This document shows positions 16,916 through 25,768 of a stretch of 64,000 nucleotides of DNA, piece by piece; the first letter of the stretch is position 1; the number at the start of each line of letters is the position of its first letter. The notes beneath the pieces were generated by a model, which was given only the letters and a program-made list of their open reading frames with translations, did no database searches and was not told the origin of the DNA. A program made the position numbers and the translations under genes. The stretch is taken from assembly GCF_002027705.1 (NCBI RefSeq), contig NZ_MBTG01000021.1, positions 52,450 to 116,449 on the forward strand, given 5' to 3'. This DNA comes from Paenibacillus ferrarius. GTDB taxonomy: Bacteria > Bacillota > Bacilli > Paenibacillales > NBRC-103111.

Positions 16916-18406
16916 TTATTTGGAAGTGATCGGAACTCCATACAGCAAGTGCTCTCGCGCTGTCGCATCTTTTTCTTTCAATAATTGTTCAGCGGCAGTT
17001 CGGAATTCTTGTTTGCCATAAATTTTCGCCGCAGTCGTCATGATGGGAATTGCCGAAGAAAGGTTCTCTGCTTTTATTTGCTCAAACTCCCATGCTTTTT
17101 GCTTGCTAATGTAGGGGCTCAGAAACTCCAACGCTTTAAGAATACTGCGCCCGTCAGCCGTCTTATAATTCCAAAGATCGACTCCGACTTTGCTTCCCAA
17201 GCGAGCAACTTGGGTAAGAGCATCCATATTGTAAGTCGAATAATGCAGGGAACGCGTCCGACTTAACTCACGAGGCATACTTCCATCGGGTTCAATTTGA
17301 GCAGCAATGCGTTTTTTTGATTCTTCAGCTACCTTCTTGGCAATATCGGGTTTCCCGCTGAATAAGGCGTAGGCGGCGACTTGTGCGTCATACCAATTGC
17401 CATGATTGTTTGTGGCATTCTTCTCGTCATTACCGATCGGACTTTCCATGAGCCACTTCATATAGTCGCCAATCCATTGCTTGAAATTATTGAAGTCTTG
17501 ATCGGATAAATAGTTCGAACCTTTTAAAATCGTGGCAGGATCAAGCGTATTGAAAATATTTAACGTCTCGATAATCCCCGCTGCTCTGCCCTCATTGACA
17601 CCTGGAACCGATTGACCGTAGTCCAAACTCGGATTCATGCGCGTAGCAGCATCCAGATACCAAACTTTGAGCAATTTTGCCGCGTATTCAGCATAGGCTT
17701 CGTTTTCGGTATAGAAATAAGCTAACGATAAGGTACGGATGCCTGAGGTGGTTTTGCCGAAGTTATCTCTGTCAAATTTATTCGTATTGACTTCTGGGTT
17801 CTGTTGTCCGTCTTTTTGTATATAGGGTTTTCCATCAGGTGTATCAGGATTCGGCCACCAGTAAACACCGATCGAGACATAGTCATGCTTATCACCGCTA
17901 GGAGCGACCGTGGTTTTATCTAGGATTGAAAAAGGGCCTTTTTGCATAGCCAAATCTGCATCCTTCTTCAACTGATTTACGCTTTGTGTAATAAATGAAT
18001 CTCCCGCCAAGTATTTGCGTTTTGCTTCATTCAATGTGTCTGCATCTAAAGTAAGCAGTTTGGAAGTATCCAAAACCACTTTGTTTTTGCTTGGATCAAC
18101 GGCGTTGCTTCCAATCATGATGGATCTGCTGTCGGATTTCCACTCAACACTTTTGCCAAGCAGTTCTCCGATCAGCCGAATAGGAACGTACGTAGTATTC
18201 TGGTACATCAATGTTTCTGGCACTAAGTCACCCTGATTGTTGTACAAACCTTCTGGAGCGCTTTTATTTACCCCGTTCACGATTAATTTCAACTTTTGCA
18301 AGCTAATGTCGGCCGAGTTTGTAGCTGCAAGACCAATCCCAGAGAAGAACAATGATCCGCATAAAAAAGAGACAGCGACATGTTTAAAAGAATACTTTTT
18401 ACTCAT
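16916..18406 (-). CDS. Secreted alginate lyase-like protein with stalk domain
   Basis: A 496-residue exported protein. Residues 1 to about 27 are a signal peptide (FLCGSLFFSGIGLAA). Residues about 35-100 form a copper-amine-oxidase-like N-terminal domain (LIVNG...TTYVPIRLIGELLGKSVEW), a wall or stalk module common in Paenibacillus. The rest matches the alginate lyase superfamily (alpha/alpha toroid) with GVYWWPNPDTPDGKPYI, NHGNWYDAQVAAYALFSG and RSLHYSTYNMDAL. Conserved His/Tyr residues in NNHGNWY and LHYSTYN are where PL5-type enzymes act on uronate polymers. The ribosome site AGGGAGTG precedes the ATG. Substrate is uncertain; it is monocistronic. Confidence 0.85.
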   Translation of the reverse strand: MSKKYSFKHVAVSFLCGSLFFSGIGLAATNSADISLQKLKLIVNGVNKSAPEGLYNNQGDLVPETLMYQNTTYVPIRLIGELLGKSVEWKSDSRSIMIGSNAVDPSKNKVVLDTSKLLTLDADTLNEAKRKYLAGDSFITQSVNQLKKDADLAMQKGPFSILDKTTVAPSGDKHDYVSIGVYWWPNPDTPDGKPYIQKDGQQNPEVNTNKFDRDNFGKTTSGIRTLSLAYFYTENEAYAEYAAKLLKVWYLDAATRMNPSLDYGQSVPGVNEGRAAGIIETLNIFNTLDPATILKGSNYLSDQDFNNFKQWIGDYMKWLMESPIGNDEKNATNNHGNWYDAQVAAYALFSGKPDIAKKVAEESKKRIAAQIEPDGSMPRELSRTRSLHYSTYNMDALTQVARLGSKVGVDLWNYKTADGRSILKALEFLSPYISKQKAWEFEQIKAENLSSAIPIMTTAAKIYGKQEFRTAAEQLLKEKDATAREHLLYGVPITSK

Positions 18407-18605
18407 TCATACACTCCCTTAATAAAAGATAATAATGACTGTAAAATAATAAAGCGTTTGCAATGTCAATACTATCTCCTTCTAAAGGGCGCTGACAGGT
18501 GTTTTTTCAATATCAATATGGGTAAATTTATGAATTCTTTGTTTCACAACCATTTGCTCGCGAGTCATAATGGCAAGGGGGGAGTATGAATTTATCCTCC
18601 ATATG

Positions 18606-18636
18606 AAAAAAAGGTGATACCCGAAGGTAACCACCT
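18606..18636 (-). terminator. Terminator of SMP-30-like gene
   Basis: On the minus strand AGGTGGTTACC, a TTCG tetraloop, GGTATCACCT and seven T. It lies 7 bases past the stop at 18643. Confidence 0.85.
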
Positions 18637-18642
18637 CTAGCA

Positions 18643-19806
18643 TTATTTAGTTAATAGCACGCGATGAACGCCTTGGCTTCCTCCAGGAGCCGTTCCTATA
18701 TATAAATATCCGTTATGGTTTACAGCCGTAGTTACGCCGTACACTGAGCCTATTGGGTCGTGCCAACTTCCAGTGAGTTCCCCCTGCGGACTGAACTCCG
18801 CAACAAGTCCATGCTTCGCCGGTGCACTTGCGCCGCTAAGCAGCGACTCCGGCAATTTGGCCATGGTACCGGCCAACCAAGGGTTGCGGTGCATCTGATC
18901 TACAAAAGAAATGCGTGTCGTGAAAATACCGACCCAGAAACGACCTTGATCGTCTCGTGTAATGTTGTCGGGGAAGCCTGCGAGATTACTTGCGAAAATA
19001 TCAGATGTCCCCTTCTTCGGGCCCTTCAGCCAGTACCTAGTCAACTGATAATGATACGATTCAGCTACAAGCACATAATCTTCCTCACTAGACAACGCTA
19101 CCCCATTTGCAAAATAGAGCCCTTCTAATAGGACAGTCGTCTGCTTGGTCATTGGATCATACTTCAGCAAACGTCCGTGCGGCTTGTTCTCGGCAATTTC
19201 TCTGAAAGTCACGCGGCCATAGTTCGAGGTGTCGGAAAAATAAATCGAGCCATCCTTGGCAATATCAAGCTCGTTAGCTAAATAGATCGGCTTGCCGTCC
19301 ACTTGATCGGCCAGTACCTCTATACTCCCGGATGGGTTTATAGACAGCAGTCCCTTCTTGATATCAGTAACGATCAAATTTCCATTAACGTCAAATTTAA
19401 GCCCATTGGGCGTTCCTTTGGTGTCTGCAAACACTTGAGCCTTTTGCGGGTTGCCCTCCGCATCGAAAGCAACCTTATAAATTTTCCCATCCGAATCTCC
19501 TGTATATAGCTGGCCTTCCTTATCGAATGTAATGAATTCCGGGGATTGAGGGGCATCAGTAACGAGCTGAGCCGAGCTGAGTTTATTGTTCTTTTGCCAT
19601 GGGCCTGGTTCCTGCAAAGAGGGGGCGATTGGCACGGACCATTTTGCCGGTTCGATCGGTGAAGGCACAAGCAAGAAAACGATCACTCCAAGAAGAAGCA
19701 ACATAAGCAGCGATAACATAAATCTACGTACTATTTTGCGCTGTGAGCGTTGAGGGCGATTCACGCCTTCAGTTGATTTAACGGAGCGAACTTGTGAGTT
19801 TGGCAT
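18643..19806 (-). CDS. Membrane-anchored SMP-30/strictosidine synthase-like protein
   Basis: A 387-residue protein with a basic N-terminus, one membrane segment (about residues 28-48, MLSLLMLLLLGVIVFLL) and an external six-bladed beta-propeller. Blades are visible through SPEFITFDKEGQLYTGD, NGLKFDVNGNLIVTD, LANELDIAKDGSIYFSD and GFPDNITRDDQGRFWVG, the last two matching strictosidine-synthase-like and gluconolactonase propellers. Family members are lactonases or esterases that bind calcium. It follows the broken alcohol dehydrogenase after 25 bases, with AGGAGGCG before its ATG, so it is probably the last gene of the SDR operon. Confidence 0.85.
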   Translation of the reverse strand: MPNSQVRSVKSTEGVNRPQRSQRKIVRRFMLSLLMLLLLGVIVFLLVPSPIEPAKWSVPIAPSLQEPGPWQKNNKLSSAQLVTDAPQSPEFITFDKEGQLYTGDSDGKIYKVAFDAEGNPQKAQVFADTKGTPNGLKFDVNGNLIVTDIKKGLLSINPSGSIEVLADQVDGKPIYLANELDIAKDGSIYFSDTSNYGRVTFREIAENKPHGRLLKYDPMTKQTTVLLEGLYFANGVALSSEEDYVLVAESYHYQLTRYWLKGPKKGTSDIFASNLAGFPDNITRDDQGRFWVGIFTTRISFVDQMHRNPWLAGTMAKLPESLLSGASAPAKHGLVAEFSPQGELTGSWHDPIGSVYGVTTAVNHNGYLYIGTAPGGSQGVHRVLLTK

Positions 19807-19831
19807 TAAAGCGCCTCCTATGTCTTTTAAG

Positions 19832-20477
19832 TTAGATTTGAACTACGATTTTACCGAAATATTGCTTTCCTTCAGCCAAGAGCGCGAATGCATCTCCAAT
19901 TCGTTCCAGTGGAAATACATGGTCGATGACAGGATGTAAATGATGATGGGCAATCGCTCGATTCATCTTTTCAAAGTGATGTCGGTTGCCGACTTGACTG
20001 CCGCGAACAGTTGCGGCTTTCTGCAAAATACTGGTGACATCGTATTCCGGAATGGTCAAGCCCGATAAGAATCCGACCATACTCAAGGTTCCTCCAATGC
20101 GAAGCGCATTTATGGATTTTACCATCGTAGCCGCTCCTCCAACATCCAGAACGTGATCGACGCCGCCAGTCAATTCTAACGCTGCCTTATCCCAATCGGG
20201 AACTTCCGAATAGTTAATTGTTTTCCATGCACCGAGAGCTTTTGCTCGTTCTAGCTTGGCGTTGCTGCTCGATGTGATGATGGCTCGTGCTCCAGCCATA
20301 AGAGCAAATTGAAGCCCGAAGATGGAAACACCGCCTGTTCCTTGCAACAGCACGGTATCGCCTGCTTGCAAACCACCGTATTCAATTAACATGCTCCATG
20401 CGGTTAATGCCGCGATCGGCAAGGTGGCGGCTTCCTCCCTCAAAGCCGAAGCCGTTTGTCAGTTGTACAGCTTTCAT
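19832..20477 (-). pseudogene. Zinc-type alcohol dehydrogenase, internally deleted
   Basis: The 5' end is present: an ATG at 20477 after GGGAGGAC gives MKAVQLTNGFGF, a typical start for NADP-dependent alcohol dehydrogenases. After 12 codons the sequence jumps to EEAATLPIAALTAW in another frame, the segment normally found about 130 residues in. The lost part would hold the catalytic zinc site (GHE and Cys ligands). The remaining 200 residues hold the Rossmann fold (LLQGTGGVSIFGLQ, VDHVLDVGG) through to the natural C-terminus. An in-frame TTG at 20443 could start a truncated protein but no activity would be expected. Its ATG overlaps the stop of the SDR gene. Confidence 0.85.
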
Positions 20478-21325
20478 CGAGTTGTCCTCCCTGCAAGATC
20501 AGAGTGAGCACCTAGATTCTTATAATTGTTATTATTGCCGGAGCCTCCGCGTGGACGAAGCATGCCTCCAACAAGCCGAAGACCTTGCTTGCGTGTGATG
20601 AATCGCGATAACTGCGCCCCGATATAATTCTGCACACCCGGAACGACGTACATTTTCCCTTCCTTTAACGCGCGAAGTGCTACCTCTACGACTCTTTCCG
20701 GCGTGTCTTTCTTTCCGACGGAAGCTTCTTCCGTTCCTACAACACTAAAGAAGCTGGTGTCCGTCGAACCGGGACAAAGTGCGAAGAATTTAATGCCGCG
20801 GTCGCGGTTTTCCCACCATAAAGCTTGAGTAAATGATAGAACGAAAGCTTTCGTTGCCCCATATACGGCCATATAGGGAAGCGGTTGAAATCCGGCGGTT
20901 GAAGCCACATTCATAACTGCACCTGAGCCATTGCGTAACATATCCGGCAAGAACAAGTGGGTCATATCTACAACAGCGGCGACATTGAGCATAACTTCTT
21001 CGTGTTGACGCTCACCTGACACTTGTTCGAAATAACCATGTGTAGCAAAGCCTGCATTGTTGACAAGCATGTCGATATCTACTTTCAAACGTCGACATTG
21101 CTGATATAACTCGCTGGGCGCTCCTTCTTTTGAAAGGTCCATAGAGATAACTTCGGCTTTGATGCCATACATTTTTGTAAGCTCATCTGCCAGGCTCTCA
21201 AGCTTGCTCTCTGATCGGGCAACGAGTACCAAATGACTGCCTTGTTTGGCCAGTTGTCTTGCGAATTGTTCTCCTATACCAGAAGAAGCTCCCGTGATTA
21301 GCGCCCATTTACCTTGAATTTTCAT
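20474..21325 (-). CDS. Short-chain dehydrogenase/reductase
   Basis: A 283-residue NAD(P)-dependent oxidoreductase of the classical SDR group. The cofactor motif TGASSGIG lies at residues 11-18, LVNNAGFATHG in the middle, and the catalytic YxxxK in YGATKAF. The C-terminal tail after residue 260 (RPRGGSGNNNNYKN) is low-complexity. It resembles the DltE/YqjQ-like branch. It heads an operon with the alcohol dehydrogenase remnant (ATGA overlap) and the SMP-30-like gene, and faces a TetR regulator across 280 bases. The substrate is unknown. Confidence 0.9.
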   Translation of the reverse strand: MKIQGKWALITGASSGIGEQFARQLAKQGSHLVLVARSESKLESLADELTKMYGIKAEVISMDLSKEGAPSELYQQCRRLKVDIDMLVNNAGFATHGYFEQVSGERQHEEVMLNVAAVVDMTHLFLPDMLRNGSGAVMNVASTAGFQPLPYMAVYGATKAFVLSFTQALWWENRDRGIKFFALCPGSTDTSFFSVVGTEEASVGKKDTPERVVEVALRALKEGKMYVVPGVQNYIGAQLSRFITRKQGLRLVGGMLRPRGGSGNNNNYKNLGAHSDLAGRTTR

Positions 21326-21370
21326 AGTTCTATTCTCCTTTTAAATACTATGTTATAATATAGAAACGAT

Positions 21371-21438
21371 GTTACCATTTGACCAAGAGAAATTTCCATT
21401 ACCAGAGAAAGATAAGTAGTATCGTACTATTTGGTAAC
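21371..21438. promoter_or_regulatory. Candidate TetR operator pair
   Basis: Two copies of a TGTTACCA word in opposite orientation, at 21370-21377 and 21432-21439, sit in the divergent space between the SDR operon and its TetR gene. The spacing (about 61 bases) would allow two dimers or a loop. Assigned by position only. Confidence 0.35.
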
Positions 21439-21605
21439 AGTGTTTCTTAATGGTTTGATTGTAACTCGCTTTTTTTAGAAAGTCAATATAGTCTTTGAAC
21501 ATCTAATGTCTCATTGACAACTGCGTAACAACTATATAAAATTCCTTGCAAGAGAGTCAGGAAATTGGTTTCCTGATGCAAACACGATAACCGAAGGTGA
21601 TGATT

Positions 21606-22265
21606 ATGAGCGGTCAAGAGATCTCTTCCAATGCGAACTCGCGAGTGTTGAAAACCTACCAAGAAGCTCGCTTGCAAAATACTGAAAATCTCCGCAAACT
21701 CGTTGTTGATGCTGCGGCAATGCTTTTGCAAGAAGAGGGGCCGGAAGCCGTTACGGTGCGTAAAGTTTCGCAGAAAATGGGTTGCTCGACAAAAATTATT
21801 TATAGTTTGTTTGTTAATAAAGAGGGCTTGGCTCAGCAGTTGTATCTGGATGGCTGCAAGCTTCTGGCAGCTGAATTCGAGGCGACGCCGCAAGCTGCTG
21901 ATCCAGTACAGCATATGATGAATTTAGGTGAAAGCTTTTGGCAATTCGGGCAGCGTTACGCCAGCTATTATAAGCTGATGTTCGGAGGTGCTTTTGCTGA
22001 TTTCAAACCGGACGAGGCAAGTGTACAAGGTACCGTAACAGCCATGCGCCAATTAATAACCGTAATCAGCCATGCCCAAGAGCAAGGACTGATTCCTGGC
22101 CATTATGACACGGAATCCATTGTACGAATAGTCTGGGCCTCGCTCCACGGCGTTATTCATCTTTACATGGGTGGACACTTAGGAGATGTACAATCAGCCT
22201 ATGCGGTCTACAGGCAAACCTTGTCTCTGATTGTTACTTCGTTGTTGCCCGTTGAGAGTCCCTAA
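21606..22265 (+). CDS. TetR-family regulator
   Basis: A 219-residue repressor. The helix-turn-helix region is at about residues 25-70 (LRKLVVDAAAMLLQEEGPEAVTVRKVSQKMG written in part: AAAMLLQEEGPEAV, VRKVSQKMGCS, KIIYSLFVNKEGL). The C-terminal half is a ligand-binding helical bundle with TetR_C-like features (VRIVWASLHGVIHLYMGG). The ATG at 21606 follows AAGGTGA by 5 bases; a GTG and ATG just before are less favoured. It is divergent from the SDR operon, which it most likely controls. Confidence 0.85.
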   Translation: MSGQEISSNANSRVLKTYQEARLQNTENLRKLVVDAAAMLLQEEGPEAVTVRKVSQKMGCSTKIIYSLFVNKEGLAQQLYLDGCKLLAAEFEATPQAADPVQHMMNLGESFWQFGQRYASYYKLMFGGAFADFKPDEASVQGTVTAMRQLITVISHAQEQGLIPGHYDTESIVRIVWASLHGVIHLYMGGHLGDVQSAYAVYRQTLSLIVTSLLPVESP

Positions 22266-22416
22266 AGAACGTTTCGTATAGTTGTTGTTTACTGCTGTCT
22301 GCGGGTTCTGTTTCTCCTGCATGCCTAAAATGTATGTTTGCAACTAGAAGTGATATAATTGATAAGTAAGATTCAAGAGGCAATTCAGTCCATGAAATAG
22401 GAGGAGAAACATATCC

Positions 22417-23304
22417 ATGAATACAAATCAATTGGATCGAATCCAAACGGGAAAGGGCTTTATAGCGGCCTTGGACCAAAGCGGTGGAAGTACTCCTAAG
22501 GCTCTGCTGCAGTATGGCATAAAGGAAGATAGCTATTCCAATGAAGATGAGATGTATACCTTGGTGCACGAGATGAGAACGCGCATTATTAAGAGTACCG
22601 CTTTTGATTCCAAGTACATTTTGGGTGCAATTTTATTTGAGAACACCATGGACCGTTCCATTGACGGGCAATTTACAGCCGATTATCTTTGGGAGAAGAA
22701 AGGCATTGTGCCTTTTCTAAAAGTCGATCAAGGGCTTGCCGATCTTGAAAACGGGGTTCAGCTTATGAAGCCTATTCCTGGTTTAAACGACCTTCTGAAG
22801 CGGGCGTCTGAGCGAAATATCTTCGGGACGAAAATGCGCTCGCTTATTAAGGAAGCCAATCCTGCCGGAATCAAAAAAGTCGTTGAGCAACAGTTCGCCA
22901 TCGGTCATCAAATCGCCGAGATGGGGCTAGTACCGATCATCGAACCGGAAGTTGATATCAATAGCGCGGATAAGGAAGCATCGGAAAAACTATTAAAAGT
23001 TGAGATTTTCGATCAACTATCCAAACTTGGCAAAGACGTAAAAATCATGTTGAAACTTTCCATACCGACACAAAACAATTTCTACAGCGACTTAATGGAG
23101 GATCCACATGTTCTCCGGGTTGTAGCTTTGTCAGGCGGCTACACGCAAGCGGAAGCGAATGAGAAGCTGGCACACAATCATGGATTGATCGCCAGTTTCT
23201 CGCGTGCCTTGTCGCAGGGACTAACGGCCGAACAAACAGACAATGAATTCAACGCGTTGCTTTCCAAAACCATTGAAGACATTTATGAAGCCTCTATCAA
23301 ATAA
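22417..23304 (+). CDS. fda: Fructose-bisphosphate aldolase class I
   Basis: Glycolytic/gluconeogenic enzyme splitting fructose 1,6-bisphosphate through a lysine Schiff base without metal. The 295-residue length and motifs FIAALDQSGGSTPKAL, GAILFENTMD, FLKVDQGL, IIEPEVDI and KIMLKLSIP match the small bacterial class I aldolase of Staphylococcus type; the Lys in IMLKLSIP is the likely Schiff-base residue. The ribosome site AGGAGGAGAAA is strong. It is monocistronic, with a terminator at 23405. Confidence 0.95.
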   Translation: MNTNQLDRIQTGKGFIAALDQSGGSTPKALLQYGIKEDSYSNEDEMYTLVHEMRTRIIKSTAFDSKYILGAILFENTMDRSIDGQFTADYLWEKKGIVPFLKVDQGLADLENGVQLMKPIPGLNDLLKRASERNIFGTKMRSLIKEANPAGIKKVVEQQFAIGHQIAEMGLVPIIEPEVDINSADKEASEKLLKVEIFDQLSKLGKDVKIMLKLSIPTQNNFYSDLMEDPHVLRVVALSGGYTQAEANEKLAHNHGLIASFSRALSQGLTAEQTDNEFNALLSKTIEDIYEASIK

Positions 23305-23404
23305 AGTGATAAAACGATTCGAAATGCCAAGCAACTACTGGATGGCTAGCGGAGCGATTGCGAATACGAAAAAAACGACGATAACTTAAGAACAATTGCC
23401 AAAT

Positions 23405-23448
23405 AACAAACTACTCCACGACAATGATCGTGGAGTAGTTTGTTTATT
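23405..23448 (+). terminator. Terminator of the aldolase gene
   Basis: CAAACTACTCCACGA and its exact complement form a 15-base stem with a 6-base loop, then GTTTATTTG. Confidence 0.85.
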
Positions 23449-23539
23449 TGGTGAAAGTTTAACTATAACCAAATAAGACCATGAGTTTTAATAATGGAAT
23501 GGTTTACGATGGGATTATAAAAAACAAGGAGGAATTGAC

Positions 23540-23596
23540 ATGAAAAAAATGATGAATTCTACCATGCAAACATATAAGGGGAAACATTTTCTTTAG
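23540..23596 (+). CDS. Possible 18-aa leader peptide
   Basis: An 18-codon frame (MKKMMNSTMQTYKGKHFL) with a near-perfect ribosome site AAGGAGGAATTGAC, ending 57 bases before the ABC exporter gene. Short translated frames in this position can act as leader peptides sensing antibiotics or, less likely, be exported by the transporter. No double-glycine motif is visible. This is a strong start signal attached to a very small frame, so it may be a regulatory leader or chance. Confidence 0.4.
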   Translation: MKKMMNSTMQTYKGKHFL

Positions 23597-23653
23597 TCAT
23601 AAACAGCATATCCCTTATATGTGTTTTAAATAACACAAAGAAGGGGAAATTCG

Positions 23654-25384
23654 ATGCGTCCTACAGTTAATAAATTTTTCTCATATTACAAACCGTATTT
23701 AAGCATGTTTATTTCAGTATTGGCCTGCTCCTTAATCACATCAGTTGCGACCTTGGTGTTTCCGCTGCTCGTTCGGTATATTACGAAAGATGTTCTGGAA
23801 GGAGATTTATCAACTGCGCTTAATGAAGTGTATTGGGTTGGAGGGCTAATGCTAGTTTTAGTCGCGATCCAGAATATCGGTAATTACTTTGTGGACTACA
23901 AAGGCCATGAAATAGGCGCTCGCATGGAAAGTGACATGCGCAGCGAACTATTCGCTCACATGCAAAAGCTTCCCCATAGCTTTTACGATAAAGAAAAGAC
24001 AGGTCGGCTCATGTCTCGAATAACGAACGACCTGCTGCTGCTCTCCGAGCTGTACCATCATGGTCCGGAAGATTACATGAAATATCTCGTCCGCTTTGTA
24101 GGAGCATTTAGTATTTTGTTCTTTATTAACGCGCCATTAACGATCGCCGTATTCTGTTTCTTACCGTTTCTAGGCCTCTTAGCTTTGTATTTTAATAAAA
24201 GGTTGAACAAGGCAATAAGAAGAAACAAAGAGCGAATCGGGGATGTAAACGCTCAGGTCGAGGATAGTCTTTCGGGTATCCGTGATGTAAAATCATTTGC
24301 CAACGAGATCGTAGAGATAGGGAAGTTTGACCAGGCAAATGCCCGTTTCTTCGAAAGCCGCAAGATCACGTATAAAGCTGAGGCGCTTTTTTACAATAGC
24401 TTTGAAACCGTTATTCAATTGATTACGATTACGGTGATCATCTTTGGCAGTGCCAGTATCGTCAACGCTGCTTTAGATTTACCGGATTTGCTTACTTTTT
24501 TACTTTATATCGGTTTTATGATCGAGCCAATTCAACGACTGAACCATATGAGCACACAGCTTCAAGAAGGAGTCACTGGCTTTCAGCGCTTTATGGAAGT
24601 CATGAATTTGAAGCCGTCAATCGAAAACAAATCGAATGCCATAATTCTGCCGGAGATACACGGGGAGATCGAGTTCAGACAAGTTTCCTTTTATTATGAA
24701 GAACATTTGGACAGAGTATTACAGAACATTTCGCTTCGTATCCAGCCAGGTGAGTATGTTGCCTTAGTGGGTCCGTCTGGTGCGGGTAAAACGACATTAT
24801 GCTCGCTCATCCCTCGCTTTTATGATGCGATAGACGGAGAGATATTAATAGATGGGATCAACGTCCGTAATATCGACCTAGAGTCGTTAAGAAAAAGAAT
24901 TGGTTTTGTACTGCAAGATGTTTTCCTTTTTGCGGGGACGGTAATGGATAACATCCGTTATGGAAATCAAGCAGCCAGCGATGAAGAAATTATCGCAGCA
25001 GCCAAGCACGCTAATGCCCATGATTTTATTATGAACTTGCCAAATGGCTATGACTCCGAGATTGGCCAGCGAGGTGTCAAACTGTCCGGCGGACAGAAGC
25101 AGCGGCTAAGCATTGCTCGCGTATTCTTAAAAAATCCACCCATTCTTATTTTGGATGAGGCGACAAGCGCACTGGATAACGAGAGCGAAAAAATCATTAA
25201 GGCATCGTTAGAATTGCTGGCTAAAGGGCGTACAACTATCATAATTGCCCACCGCCTTTCTACAATCCGCAATGCAGGGCGAATTATCGTATTGACGGAG
25301 GACGGTATTGCAGAACAAGGTACGCATGATGAATTGCTTGCGCGAAATGGCGTGTACGCAAATTTGTATGCCACGCAGTTTTGA
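23654..25384 (+). CDS. ABC exporter, fused membrane and ATPase domains
   Basis: A 576-residue half-transporter working as a dimer. The N-terminal 310 residues hold six membrane segments of the type I exporter fold. The ATPase domain shows Walker A GPSGAGKTT, Q-loop FVLQDVFLF, signature LSGGQKQR, Walker B ILILDEATSALD and the switch His in IIIAHRLSTI. It belongs to the MsbA/BmrA-type multidrug and lipid exporters. It is preceded by a short translated frame at 23540. The substrate is unknown. The sequence after its stop is dense in intergenic repeats. Confidence 0.92.
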   Translation: MRPTVNKFFSYYKPYLSMFISVLACSLITSVATLVFPLLVRYITKDVLEGDLSTALNEVYWVGGLMLVLVAIQNIGNYFVDYKGHEIGARMESDMRSELFAHMQKLPHSFYDKEKTGRLMSRITNDLLLLSELYHHGPEDYMKYLVRFVGAFSILFFINAPLTIAVFCFLPFLGLLALYFNKRLNKAIRRNKERIGDVNAQVEDSLSGIRDVKSFANEIVEIGKFDQANARFFESRKITYKAEALFYNSFETVIQLITITVIIFGSASIVNAALDLPDLLTFLLYIGFMIEPIQRLNHMSTQLQEGVTGFQRFMEVMNLKPSIENKSNAIILPEIHGEIEFRQVSFYYEEHLDRVLQNISLRIQPGEYVALVGPSGAGKTTLCSLIPRFYDAIDGEILIDGINVRNIDLESLRKRIGFVLQDVFLFAGTVMDNIRYGNQAASDEEIIAAAKHANAHDFIMNLPNGYDSEIGQRGVKLSGGQKQRLSIARVFLKNPPILILDEATSALDNESEKIIKASLELLAKGRTTIIIAHRLSTIRNAGRIIVLTEDGIAEQGTHDELLARNGVYANLYATQF

Positions 25385-25527
25385 ATATATTTAAATGATG
25401 ACGGGCTCTCTCTTTCGCAGAAGGGGGGAGCCTCTGCATGTGTAGTTATTCTTTCCACGCGGGCGGAGCCTACAGGGGTTCTTTCCGTATGGGCGGAGCC
25501 TACTTCGTATGAAAGAAGAGAGATGCT
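25385..25527. other. Gene-free stretch before array A
   Basis: Follows the ABC exporter stop. Two imperfect copies of GGGCGGAGCCTAC (near 25460 and 25488) flank CAGGGGTTCTTTCCG, resembling the tail of repeat R. No gene and no clear terminator seen. Confidence 0.5.
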
Positions 25528-25751
25528 GGCCTCTAGATGGGCCTTTTTTGCATTTCACTGGATAAACTCCAGTCAAAGGAGCATTTCTATCTCCCAAACC
25601 CGATACCACTGGATTTATTCCAGTGGTATTTGGGTTTGTGGCCTCTAGGAAGTCGTTTTTTGTATTTCACTGGATAAATTCCAGTCAAAGGAGCAATTTC
25701 CTCTTCCCAAACCCGATAACATTGGAGTTATTCCAGTGTAATTTGGCAGTA
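25528..25751. repeat. Two tandem 112-bp repeats (array A)
   Basis: The unit beginning GGCCTCTAG at 25528 recurs at 25640 and the words ATTTCACTGG and CAAACCCGATA recur with the same 112-base offset. Each copy contains two hairpins built on ACTGG...CCAGT, the best being CCACTGGATTTATTCCAGTGG near 25606 (given here only by its arms CCACTGG and CCAGTGG). Read as noncoding. Confidence 0.8.
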
Positions 25752-25768
25752 GTGTTGCAGTTGCGGTT

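Larger units (their letters stand above)
23305..23653. other. Intergenic between aldolase and ABC exporter
   Basis: 349 bases holding the aldolase terminator at 23405, an AT-rich region at 23455-23520 that should contain the ABC exporter promoter, and the 18-codon frame at 23540. No other gene seen. Confidence 0.6.
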
